Source: an uncultured Alphaproteobacteria bacterium (GTDB taxonomy: Bacteria; Pseudomonadota; Alphaproteobacteria; HIMB59; GCA-002718135). From it: a DNA stretch of 64,000 bases. Positions 35,110-43,016 of the stretch are shown here, piece after piece. The notes under the pieces were generated by a model. It was given only the letters and a program-made list of their open reading frames with translations, was not told the origin of the DNA and did not search any database. A program made the translations under genes and the position numbers. Location: assembly GCA_902595805.1 (NCBI GenBank), contig CACJRM010000003.1, positions 1-64,000 on the forward strand, in the 5' to 3' direction. The first letter of the stretch is position 1, and every line of letters starts with the position of its first letter.

Positions 35110-35337
35110 TTGAATAAAGAAAACGCATCTAAAATTTGGAAGCTAATTCAAGAAACAGGTGATTTTTTAGAAGGAAAATTACCTGATCACCCCAATCATC
35201 CTAAGGGCAGAAATCCTTATGCTCATGTTGCTTTAGAGGTAAAAAATCATTTTGGTATGACCTATAAAGATATACCTGATGAAAAATTTAATGAAGTTAT
35301 TAATTATCTTGAAGAAATAAAATCTAATCCTGAGTAG
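35110..35337 (+). CDS. Small conserved-looking protein of unknown function (75 residues, TTG start)
   Basis: The frame begins with TTG one base after the pepC stop; no ATG is available until residue 49, so translational re-initiation is likely. The protein is soluble: an N-terminal helix (ASKIWKLIQETGDFLEG), a Pro/His-rich turn (PDHPNHPKGRNPYAHV), and a second helical region ending in FNEVINYLEEIK. The HPKGRNPYAH segment looks like a conserved functional patch, but I do not recognise the family. Its 3' end overlaps the convergent MFS gene by 14 bases. Tight coupling suggests a role connected with the peptidase. Confidence 0.7.
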   Translation: MNKENASKIWKLIQETGDFLEGKLPDHPNHPKGRNPYAHVALEVKNHFGMTYKDIPDEKFNEVINYLEEIKSNPE

Positions 35338-36505
35338 CTGCTCTTTTATTACCTTGAATGGGTAAGAAAATAATAAAGATTGAAACTATAGCCATCATTA
35401 TTGCATTAATTAAAAACAAATAAGTAAACTCTAGAGTTATAGAATATATCTCTGAAATTAAGAATACCGAAATTGGTCCTGATCCAAATGCGAGAATAAA
35501 CTTAATTCCGTATACAACACCATGATACTTTTGAGGAGTGAATCTTCCAAGTAGGAGATTTTCTGTAGGTAGAATACTTGCATTAAATACGGCAGCTAAA
35601 ACACATAACACAACTAAAGAGTAACCAGATAGGTAAGCTATTGCTAGATAGCAAGGAAACTGAAGAAATATACCAATTAAGTAAATAGTTTTTAAATTAA
35701 ATCGATCAGCGAGTAATCCTCCAACAAATGTTGTTGCGCCAGAAATAAAATAAATAATTGCTATAATAAATCCAATTTGAATAGAGTTAATATTGCCAAT
35801 ACGTATTTCAAAAACTTTTGGTAAGGCTGTTTGTGTATTATGAAAAGATAATCCAAGGGCAAACATTGATAAAAGCATTACTAGTGCAATTAAAATCATT
35901 TCGTTACGCGAATGATCTTGATCATCATTTTTAATAAAATAATTTTTGTAAGATATTTTATCAATGAAGATTAAGTAGATAAGATAAAATCCTATTATAA
36001 TAGATATCAAACCAGGTAATATAAAAGCTAGTTGCCAATTTAGTAATTCCGTTAGAGTACCAGCTACAAATGCTCCAGATCCTATCCCTACCCCACCAAA
36101 AATACCATTTACACCAAGCGCTCTCCCTTGTTTATTTGCTGCGTGAATAACCCAAGGAATGCCCACAGGATGATAAATTGAGCAGAAAAGTCCAAGAAGC
36201 GATAAGGAAAAAAATAAAAAAGAAACTGATATGCTTAAACCACATAATATGGAAGCTAATCCCATTCCAATAAACATAATTGTCATTGTTCCTGAACGAG
36301 ACCATCTATCACTTAACCACCCGAAAGGAATTGCCCCTAAGCCAATTAGTAGAGCTCCAAGAGACCATAATCTAATTAATTGATCATAAGAAATATTCCA
36401 TTCTTTTTCTATCGTTAGAACGATGACAAAATAAAATGCTGCAAACATATGCATGAAAGCATGACCTATTGATGAAAATAGGATTGTATAAAAAGTATTA
36501 TTCAA
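35324..36505 (-). CDS. Major facilitator superfamily transporter, substrate unknown
   Basis: The 393-residue protein has twelve hydrophobic segments in two halves. The MFS loop motif between helices 2 and 3 is visible as IPFGWLSDRWSRSG and is echoed in the second half as GGLLADRFNLK. HPVGIPWVIHAANKQGRALG resembles the fosmidomycin-resistance-like and oxalate/formate-like MFS groups, but the substrate cannot be assigned. It follows msrB with an 8-base overlap and ends convergent with the 75-residue protein gene. Confidence 0.85.
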   Translation of the reverse strand: MNNTFYTILFSSIGHAFMHMFAAFYFVIVLTIEKEWNISYDQLIRLWSLGALLIGLGAIPFGWLSDRWSRSGTMTIMFIGMGLASILCGLSISVSFLFFSLSLLGLFCSIYHPVGIPWVIHAANKQGRALGVNGIFGGVGIGSGAFVAGTLTELLNWQLAFILPGLISIIIGFYLIYLIFIDKISYKNYFIKNDDQDHSRNEMILIALVMLLSMFALGLSFHNTQTALPKVFEIRIGNINSIQIGFIIAIIYFISGATTFVGGLLADRFNLKTIYLIGIFLQFPCYLAIAYLSGYSLVVLCVLAAVFNASILPTENLLLGRFTPQKYHGVVYGIKFILAFGSGPISVFLISEIYSITLEFTYLFLINAIMMAIVSIFIIFLPIQGNKRAATQD

Positions 36506-36893
36506 ACTCTTCGTAATTAATTGAAAGAGAATTCACACAGTATCTTTTGCCAGTAGGCTCTGGGCCATCATCAAAGACATGACCTAAATGCGCATCACAT
36601 TTGGCACACATAATTTCAATACGCACCATTCCATGCGATCTATCAGTCTCTGTTTTAATTGCTTCAGGTGATATTTGTTCAAAAAAACTTGGCCACCCAC
36701 AATAAGAATCATATTTTGTTGAACTATTAAATAATTCATTACCACAGCATTTACATTTAAAAATACCGCCATTAATAATTTCAAAATTTTTACCGGAGAA
36801 AGGAGGCTCTGTTCCCTTTTGTCTTGTTACGTAATATTCATCTTCTGTGAGAAGAGATTTCCATTCCTGATCAGTTTTGATTATTTTGTTCAT
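36498..36893 (-). CDS. msrB: Peptide-methionine (R)-S-oxide reductase
   Basis: MsrB repairs oxidised methionine. The 131-residue protein keeps both zinc CxxC pairs (Cys47/Cys50 in FKCKCCGNELF and Cys96/Cys99 in IMCAKCDAHLGH), the substrate segment YCGWPSFFEQI, RSHGMVRIE, and the catalytic Cys119 in GKRYCVNSLSI. Cys65 in SYCGWPS could be the resolving cysteine. No signal peptide is seen, so it is cytoplasmic. It overlaps the EamA gene upstream by 23 bases. Confidence 0.97.
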   Translation of the reverse strand: MNKIIKTDQEWKSLLTEDEYYVTRQKGTEPPFSGKNFEIINGGIFKCKCCGNELFNSSTKYDSYCGWPSFFEQISPEAIKTETDRSHGMVRIEIMCAKCDAHLGHVFDDGPEPTGKRYCVNSLSINYEEFE

Positions 36894-37785
36894 TTTTAAA
36901 TCTTATATTAGATAATATAATTCCTGTAATTATAAAAAAAACACCTACAATATGAAATATTGCAAAACTCTCATTTAAAAAAGTTATTGCCCAAATTGCA
37001 GCAAAGACAGGTATAAAGTGTAAAAATAAACCAGCTCTATTTGGGCCAATTAAATAAACACCCTTATTCCAAGCAAAATAAGCAGCAATACTTGCAAAGA
37101 TAGCAACATAAATAATAATGAAAAAGTCATAAGAAGATGAAAGTAAAAAGGTACCATTAAAAGATTCAAAAAGATAAAATGGAATAATAAAAAATAAACC
37201 AATAATAATCATTACTTCTAAACTTGCTAGTTGAGGGATTGATGTATCCATCTTTTTTAATAGGACGGAATATAAGCACCAAGATATTACAGCAGCAAAC
37301 ATCCAAATATCACCAATAGTAAAATTAAGGGTATATAGATTATTTAAATTTCCTTTTAAAATTATAGCTAATGCACCTAATAAAGATAAAATTATACCAA
37401 TTAGTTGAAGTTTAGAGATTTTAGTTCGAAACATTAGCCAAGAGAAACCAATCATAATTACAGGTGCGGTAGATGCCATTATTGTTGAATTTAAAACTAA
37501 AGTTGTCTGTAATGAAATATATGTAAATGAGTTAAATATTGTAACACTTAAAATACTTAATGTAGTCATTAGTAAAAAGTTCTCTTTGTAATACTTAAAA
37601 TTTTCCAAAATAGTTTTAAAGGTGAAAGGTAGTAGTAAAAGCAAAGCTAAAGACCATCTAAAAAAACTTAATTTAAATGGTGAAAGATCAGTTATATGAG
37701 CAACTTTTCCAAAAAAGAAATTTCCTGACCAAAATAAAGAAGAGGCTATTAACAATATGAATGCTAACATTAAGTTTCTTGACAT
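36871..37785 (-). CDS. EamA/DMT-family membrane transporter
   Basis: The 304-residue protein has ten hydrophobic segments forming two EamA repeats, the architecture of drug/metabolite exporters. The first repeat contains SSLFWSGNFFFGKVAH and FFRWSLALLLLLPF; the second contains GDIWMFAAVISWCLYSVLLK and ends in the usual FHIVGVFFIITGIILSN. The substrate is unknown; relatives export amino acids or metabolites. Its ATG is adjacent to the stop of the preceding dehydrogenase gene, and its end overlaps msrB, so all are likely co-transcribed. Confidence 0.88.
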   Translation of the reverse strand: MSRNLMLAFILLIASSLFWSGNFFFGKVAHITDLSPFKLSFFRWSLALLLLLPFTFKTILENFKYYKENFLLMTTLSILSVTIFNSFTYISLQTTLVLNSTIMASTAPVIMIGFSWLMFRTKISKLQLIGIILSLLGALAIILKGNLNNLYTLNFTIGDIWMFAAVISWCLYSVLLKKMDTSIPQLASLEVMIIIGLFFIIPFYLFESFNGTFLLSSSYDFFIIIYVAIFASIAAYFAWNKGVYLIGPNRAGLFLHFIPVFAAIWAITFLNESFAIFHIVGVFFIITGIILSNIRFKNEQNNQN

Positions 37786-38658
37786 TTATTTGTCTACAAG
37801 AGTCATTAAGGACGATGTATCAAACCTATTCCCACCATTTTTTTGAACTTCTTCATAATATTTATCAACTATTTTTGTAACAGGAAGTATTGCACCATTT
37901 TTGCTGGCTTCGTTAAAACATATTGATAAATCCTTACGCATCCAATCTACAGCAAAACCATAATCAAACTTTCCATCAAGCATAGTTCTGTATCTATTTT
38001 CCATCTGCCATGATTGAGCTGCTCCCTTGGATATAACGCTGAGAACTTTTTCCATGTCTACATTGGATTTTTTTCCAAAAGCCATTGCTTCAGATAAGCC
38101 TTGGACTAGTCCAGCTATACAAATTTGATTTATCATTTTAGCAATTTGACCCGAACCAGAAGGCCCTATAAGTTCAATGGCTTTACCATAAGATGTGAGA
38201 ACTGGCTTAACAGTATTATAATCTTTTTCATCACCACCAATCATAATAGAAAGAACACCATTTTCTGCTCCAGCTTGACCGCCAGATATAGGAGCGTCAA
38301 GAAAACTCAATTTTTTATCTTTAAGTTTTTGATAATAATTTCTTGCTATCTCTGCAGAGGCTGTTGTGTGATCAACAATAATTGATCCCTCATCTACATT
38401 TGAAAGAATGCCGCTTTCACCTTCCATTACTTCAATAATATCTTTATCACGTCCAACACACATAAAAACAATTTCAGAATTTTGAGAAGCTTCACCAGGA
38501 GTTTTAGCCATGCTACCTTTATATTCTTGTACCCATTTTTCTGCCTTAGCAGTTGTTCTATTATAAACAGTTACATTATAACCATTTTTTTGAAGATGGC
38601 CGGCCATTGGATAACCCATTACTCCTAAGCCAACAAAAGATACATTTTTAATACTCAT
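37786..38658 (-). CDS. Beta-hydroxyacid dehydrogenase family (3-hydroxyisobutyrate dehydrogenase / tartronate semialdehyde reductase-like)
   Basis: The N-terminal Rossmann fold has VGLGVMGYPMAGHLQKNGY, with NADP-type residues in VYNRTTAKAE. The family substrate motif DAPISGGQAGAENGVLSIM and the catalytic Lys in GSGQIAKMINQICIAG are intact, followed by the all-helical C-terminal domain with FAVDWMRKDLSICF. The 290-residue length fits. Which hydroxyacid is used (3-hydroxyisobutyrate, tartronate semialdehyde or another) cannot be told from motifs. It overlaps the inositol-phosphatase family gene by 4 bases. Confidence 0.88.
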   Translation of the reverse strand: MSIKNVSFVGLGVMGYPMAGHLQKNGYNVTVYNRTTAKAEKWVQEYKGSMAKTPGEASQNSEIVFMCVGRDKDIIEVMEGESGILSNVDEGSIIVDHTTASAEIARNYYQKLKDKKLSFLDAPISGGQAGAENGVLSIMIGGDEKDYNTVKPVLTSYGKAIELIGPSGSGQIAKMINQICIAGLVQGLSEAMAFGKKSNVDMEKVLSVISKGAAQSWQMENRYRTMLDGKFDYGFAVDWMRKDLSICFNEASKNGAILPVTKIVDKYYEEVQKNGGNRFDTSSLMTLVDK

Positions 38659-39461
38659 GAATATTCTCCTAATTTTTCTAAAATTTTTAAATTCAAATCT
38701 TCTGAATTACTAACAATTAAATTCTTATTCTTTTTTGTAAAGTCATATTTATTTTTATCAAAATCTATGTCAGAACCTCCTGCTTCTCTGACAAAAAGAA
38801 TACCTGGGATATGATCCCAGGGAGATAATTTTGATAAAATAGCAAAATTTCTAATGCCAATACCTATATCTATATATTCAAAACCAATGCATCTATAAGA
38901 GTTAACTTCTTTAAATATGTTTTTAAATATTTTTAACTTATCTTTAAATCCTGGTTCCCAATACTTTGTACTTATTGATCCTATAGTCTCTTCAAGTATA
39001 TTTGCACCTTTAGTAATAATTTTATTATTATTGATATAAGCACCTTCATTTAGAATAGCTGAACACATAATTTTATCTAATGGTTTATAAATCCAAGAAC
39101 GTAAAATTTTTTCTTTAAATGTTAAGGCTATCATAATTGCAAATTTATCTCTACCATTTGCAAAATTTGTTGTTCCATCTATTGGGTCAACAGTCCAACA
39201 ATATGCATCTTCATTATAAAAATTTAATATATTTTCATTTCTAGAATATTCTTCTTCACCTATAAATTTTGAAGTAGGTAAAATTTTTAATAAATTTTTT
39301 TTTAATTCTTCTTCTGCTTCTATATCAGCTGCTGTTACTAAATCAGATCCATTTTTATAATTAATATCATCGTCTGATAAATTTTTAAATTTTGGTAATA
39401 TAATATTTTGACTTACGTTAAAGCAAATGTCCTCTATGTCCTCTTGCTTTATATTATCCAT
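38655..39461 (-). CDS. Inositol monophosphatase family phosphatase
   Basis: This metal-dependent phosphatase family includes inositol monophosphatase, CysQ and histidinol-phosphatase HisN. In 268 residues the metal motifs are FIGEEEYSR (Glu ligand), WTVDPIDGTTNFANG and, near the end, LSPWDHIPGILFVREAGG. All metal ligands appear present. The substrate is not determined; close to metabolic genes it could be a HisN-like, sugar-phosphate or inositol phosphatase. It is sandwiched with overlaps between the aminotransferase and dehydrogenase genes. Confidence 0.9.
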   Translation of the reverse strand: MDNIKQEDIEDICFNVSQNIILPKFKNLSDDDINYKNGSDLVTAADIEAEEELKKNLLKILPTSKFIGEEEYSRNENILNFYNEDAYCWTVDPIDGTTNFANGRDKFAIMIALTFKEKILRSWIYKPLDKIMCSAILNEGAYINNNKIITKGANILEETIGSISTKYWEPGFKDKLKIFKNIFKEVNSYRCIGFEYIDIGIGIRNFAILSKLSPWDHIPGILFVREAGGSDIDFDKNKYDFTKKNKNLIVSNSEDLNLKILEKLGEYS

Positions 39462-40299
39462 TTATACATGCTTCAGTATAGATTTCTGCTAGTTTCAATG
39501 TGATATTGCCAATTTTACCATTATTAATTTTTTTATTATCAATTTTTAAAATAGGAGTAATAAAACTTCCAGAGCTTGTTAAAAATACTTCGTCAGCATT
39601 AATTAATTGCTTATAGGTAAATTGTTTTTCTATTAGTTTAAGTTTAGTTTTTTTTATAATTTTTAAAAGAGATGTTCTAGTTACTCCCTTTAAAATATCT
39701 GAGTTAGCTGGATGAGTTATTAAATTATTTCTTTTTATAATCCAAATATTTGAAGATGTACCCTCAGTTACTTTTCCATTTTGTATTAAAATTGCCTCAT
39801 AAGCATTTTTCTTTTTGGCCATGTTTGCTGCTATAATATTTGGAAGTAAATTTACTGTTTTAATATCTCGTCTTTTCCATCTAAGATCTTGAAATGTAAT
39901 TGTATTTACTCCTACAAATTTTTTTCCAGGTAAATTAAAGCTTTTATTTCTTGTGTATACAATCAAAGTTGGGATTAAATTTTTTTGATATTTATGTTCT
40001 CTAAACTGAATACCTCTTGTAATTTGTAAATATATTATTCCATTTCTTGTTTTATTTTTCTTTATTAGATTTAGAAAAATATTATTTAGTTTTTTTTTAT
40101 TGATTATAAATTTAATTTCTAATTCACGAAGAGAATATTTTAATCTCTTAAGATGAAAATCTAAATCAATTAAATTATTTTCCAAAACTGCAATAACTTC
40201 ATAAACACTATCTGCAAATTGCAATCCTCTATCCTCTATATGAATTTTTGCAGATTTAAAATTTACAAATTTGTTATTTATAAAAGCAAAATTTGGCAT
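39454..40299 (-). CDS. dat: Class IV aminotransferase (D-amino-acid transaminase-like)
   Basis: The fold-type IV PLP enzyme of 281 residues shows IEDRGLQFADSVYEVIAV near the N-terminus, the PLP Lys147 in WKRRDIKTVNLLPN, and VTEGTSSNIWIIK. The spacing resembles D-alanine aminotransferase more than branched-chain aminotransferase, because the N-terminal segment is short and DRG is followed by QFADSVYE. In alphaproteobacteria a dat-like gene commonly follows trkA, as here (4-base gap). Substrate could be D-alanine/D-glutamate for the cell wall; 4-amino-4-deoxychorismate lyase is a less likely alternative. Confidence 0.85.
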   Translation of the reverse strand: MPNFAFINNKFVNFKSAKIHIEDRGLQFADSVYEVIAVLENNLIDLDFHLKRLKYSLRELEIKFIINKKKLNNIFLNLIKKNKTRNGIIYLQITRGIQFREHKYQKNLIPTLIVYTRNKSFNLPGKKFVGVNTITFQDLRWKRRDIKTVNLLPNIIAANMAKKKNAYEAILIQNGKVTEGTSSNIWIIKRNNLITHPANSDILKGVTRTSLLKIIKKTKLKLIEKQFTYKQLINADEVFLTSSGSFITPILKIDNKKINNGKIGNITLKLAEIYTEACING

Positions 40300-40303
40300 T
40301 AAA

Positions 40304-41668
40304 TTAAACTTTAGATAAAAGTTTCTCTAGTTTTTTTATGCAGTTTGTTTCAGCAAAAAAAACAACATCATCATTCTCTTTAAAAACAGTTTGACTATTA
40401 GGGATTATAATTTTTTTATCTCTTACAATTGATCCAATACGTATACCTTTTGGTAATTCTAACTCTTTAAGATTTTTATTACAAAGAAATGATTCTGACT
40501 GAATATCTGCCTCTATTACCTCTCCAAAACCTTCACCTATAGAATAATCATTTCTTATTTTTACACCTCTAACCTTTTCTAAAATTTTAGAAATTGTTAT
40601 TATTTTTGGATCTATGGTCATATCAACACCAATATTAGATAGCAAAGATGAATAATTACTATTATTAATTAAAGTTATTGACGTTTCAGCTCCAGCTCTT
40701 TTAGCTAATAAGGATGATAGTATATTAACTTCATCGTCTTCTGTAATTGATATGCAATAGCCTGAATCTGATATGTTTACTTCTTCAAGTATCTGATTGT
40801 CCAAACCATCTCCACATGTCACTGTGATATTTTCTAAATTTGAGGCAAGAAATTCTGCACGTTCTTTTTTAGCTTCAATGAGTTCAGTTTTTATATATGT
40901 TTCAGAATTTTCAATTAATTGTGCAAGTGAAAATCCTATATTTCCACCACCGATAATCACAGCTTTTTTTGCCTGCAATTCTTGATGGCCAAATTCAGAT
41001 AACACGTCTGTCAAATTATCAGTTTCCACAACTAGAAAGATTGTATCTTTTTTTTCAATTTTAGTTGAAGAATTTACTGTAAATTTTTGATCACCTCTAA
41101 ATATAAACATAATGTTAGCTAAATAGTCAGGAAATTTTTCTGATAATTCTCTTACAGATAGACCTGAATGTAAAAAATTATCCTCACATTTTAATCCAAT
41201 TAATTTCAATTTTTTATCTGATAATTCAACCATATCTATTGTGCCAGGAGAAATTAATCTTCTAAATATACCTTTAGCAACTTCTTGTTCCGGAGAAATA
41301 ATTGCATCTATTGGGAAATTTTCATCATTATATAAATTTTTCCAATCGTTTTTTAAATAATCTTGTTGTCTTATTCTTGCAATTTTCTTTTTTATTTTAA
41401 ATAAAGAGTGACCAATTTGACAAGTAACCATATTAGTTTCATCACTCTTAGTAACTGCAATTAATATATCACAGTCATTTGCACCGGCACTTTCTAAAAC
41501 TGATGGCATACTAGGGATACCATTTATTGTTTTGACATCCAAATTTTCAGATACCTTATTTAATCTATTTTCATCTTCATCAATAACTGTAACTTCAAAG
41601 TTTTCGCGTGATAGTTTATCAGCTATGCTATATCCAACATCTCCAGCACCACAAATAATTGTTTTCAT
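40304..41668 (-). CDS. trkA: Trk potassium uptake regulatory protein TrkA
   Basis: TrkA is the cytoplasmic NAD-binding gating subunit of the Trk K+ channel. The 454-residue protein has two RCK Rossmann domains: ICGAGDVGYSIADKLSREN at the N-terminus and VIIGGGNIGFSLAQLIEN near residue 230, each followed by a TrkA_C domain (LIGLKCEDNFLHSGLSVREL and LPKGIRIGSIVRD). The TrkH membrane subunit is not in this window. It follows ntrX after 7 bases, as in many alphaproteobacteria. Confidence 0.95.
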   Translation of the reverse strand: MKTIICGAGDVGYSIADKLSRENFEVTVIDEDENRLNKVSENLDVKTINGIPSMPSVLESAGANDCDILIAVTKSDETNMVTCQIGHSLFKIKKKIARIRQQDYLKNDWKNLYNDENFPIDAIISPEQEVAKGIFRRLISPGTIDMVELSDKKLKLIGLKCEDNFLHSGLSVRELSEKFPDYLANIMFIFRGDQKFTVNSSTKIEKKDTIFLVVETDNLTDVLSEFGHQELQAKKAVIIGGGNIGFSLAQLIENSETYIKTELIEAKKERAEFLASNLENITVTCGDGLDNQILEEVNISDSGYCISITEDDEVNILSSLLAKRAGAETSITLINNSNYSSLLSNIGVDMTIDPKIITISKILEKVRGVKIRNDYSIGEGFGEVIEADIQSESFLCNKNLKELELPKGIRIGSIVRDKKIIIPNSQTVFKENDDVVFFAETNCIKKLEKLLSKV

Positions 41669-41675
41669 TGATTAA

Positions 41676-43016
41676 TTATTCTACTTTTATATCTAGTGAT
41701 TTAAATTTTCTATAAAGAGCAGTTCTTTCCATTCCTGTAAATTCAGAAACTTTTGTTATATTACCATTAAATCTCTTAATTTGCGATATTAAATAATTTT
41801 TTTCAAACTCGGATCTTGCTTCTTTTAATGACAAATCCAGTGAATTATTGGAAGAATTTGACGCAGTTTCATCTCCCATTTGTAAAGCTAAATCATCAAC
41901 CTCTAACTCTTTTATATTTTGATCTTGGTTAAGTATCAAACTTTTCTCAACATAGTTAATTAATTGAGATATATTTCCAGGCCAATCATACATTTGTAAC
42001 TTAGTTAAGGCTTTAGAAGAAAATTTAAAATTTAAATTTCCTCCACTTTTTTCATTTAAATAAAAATTAAGGATAGGAAGAACATCATCTCTCCTGTCAG
42101 AAAGGGAGGTAAATTTTATAAAGTCTGTCGAAATTCTATCATATAGTCTTTTAATAAAATTGCCTTTTTCAATTTCTATTTCTAAATTTTTTTCAGTAAT
42201 TGTAATAATTTTATGATTTAGTTTAATATCAAGATCTTCAAAAAATTTTTTATTTTCTAGAAAATTTAAAAGTTTTTTTTGATAAATATTTGGTAGAGTT
42301 TCAATATTGAGAAGTATTAATGAATTATTGTTTGATCTATAAAAAATATTTTCATTAATTGCATTTTTATTTTCTGCAAACATATTATCCAATGCTTCAT
42401 TCGTAAGTTTTTTAAAATCAATTGATATAGGCAGCTTATCTTTATATGGTGAATTTTGATGTATTAAATTTGTAAAATGTTTTTTTCCTGTTCCAAATGG
42501 TCCTTCAATTAATAATCTTGAATTACTTGAACTCTGGGTATCTAAATGTTTGTTAATTTTTTTTATGAATTCTGAATTTCCTATTAATGGTATAGATTTA
42601 ATTAAGGTATCTTTTAAATTTTTATTTTCACTCAATAATGATGAACTTTCTATTGCTCTCTTAGTAAGAATGATCAATTTATCACTATTGAATGGCTTCT
42701 CTAAAAAGTCGTATGCTCCATTTTTTATAGATTTTACTGCAAGATCAACAGTTCCATGACCACTTATAATAATAATTGGAATATTACTATTAATTGATTT
42801 AAATTCTTTTAAAATTTCAATACCATCTAATTTACTGTTAGATAGCCACACATCTAAAATAACTAAGTCGGGTTTAATTTCTTTGAATTTACTAATTGCC
42901 TCATCTGAATTGAGCGCAATAGATGTATTATAATTTTCATCTTTTAGAATTTCTGAAATAAGAAAACAAATATCCTTTTCATCATCTATAATTAATACTT
43001 TATGCATTGTATTCAA
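41676..43016 (-). CDS. ntrX: NtrX-type response regulator with degenerate AAA+ domain
   Basis: NtrX is the regulator paired with the NtrY kinase, tied to nitrogen and redox/envelope control. The receiver (1-120) has acidic residues Asp11/Asp12, phosphorylation site Asp55 (LVILDVW) and Lys in DFLEKPF. The central domain (about 145-370) keeps a Walker A-like GPFGTGKKHF but not the sigma-54-contacting GAFTGA loop, and the Walker B site reads SLILLNIETLP, without the Asp-Glu pair. The C-terminal Fis-type helix-turn-helix is intact (NGNITKVSEFTGMERTALYR). It probably does not activate sigma-54 polymerase. It overlaps ntrY by 17 bases. Confidence 0.9.
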   Translation of the reverse strand: MNTMHKVLIIDDEKDICFLISEILKDENYNTSIALNSDEAISKFKEIKPDLVILDVWLSNSKLDGIEILKEFKSINSNIPIIIISGHGTVDLAVKSIKNGAYDFLEKPFNSDKLIILTKRAIESSSLLSENKNLKDTLIKSIPLIGNSEFIKKINKHLDTQSSSNSRLLIEGPFGTGKKHFTNLIHQNSPYKDKLPISIDFKKLTNEALDNMFAENKNAINENIFYRSNNNSLILLNIETLPNIYQKKLLNFLENKKFFEDLDIKLNHKIITITEKNLEIEIEKGNFIKRLYDRISTDFIKFTSLSDRRDDVLPILNFYLNEKSGGNLNFKFSSKALTKLQMYDWPGNISQLINYVEKSLILNQDQNIKELEVDDLALQMGDETASNSSNNSLDLSLKEARSEFEKNYLISQIKRFNGNITKVSEFTGMERTALYRKFKSLDIKVE

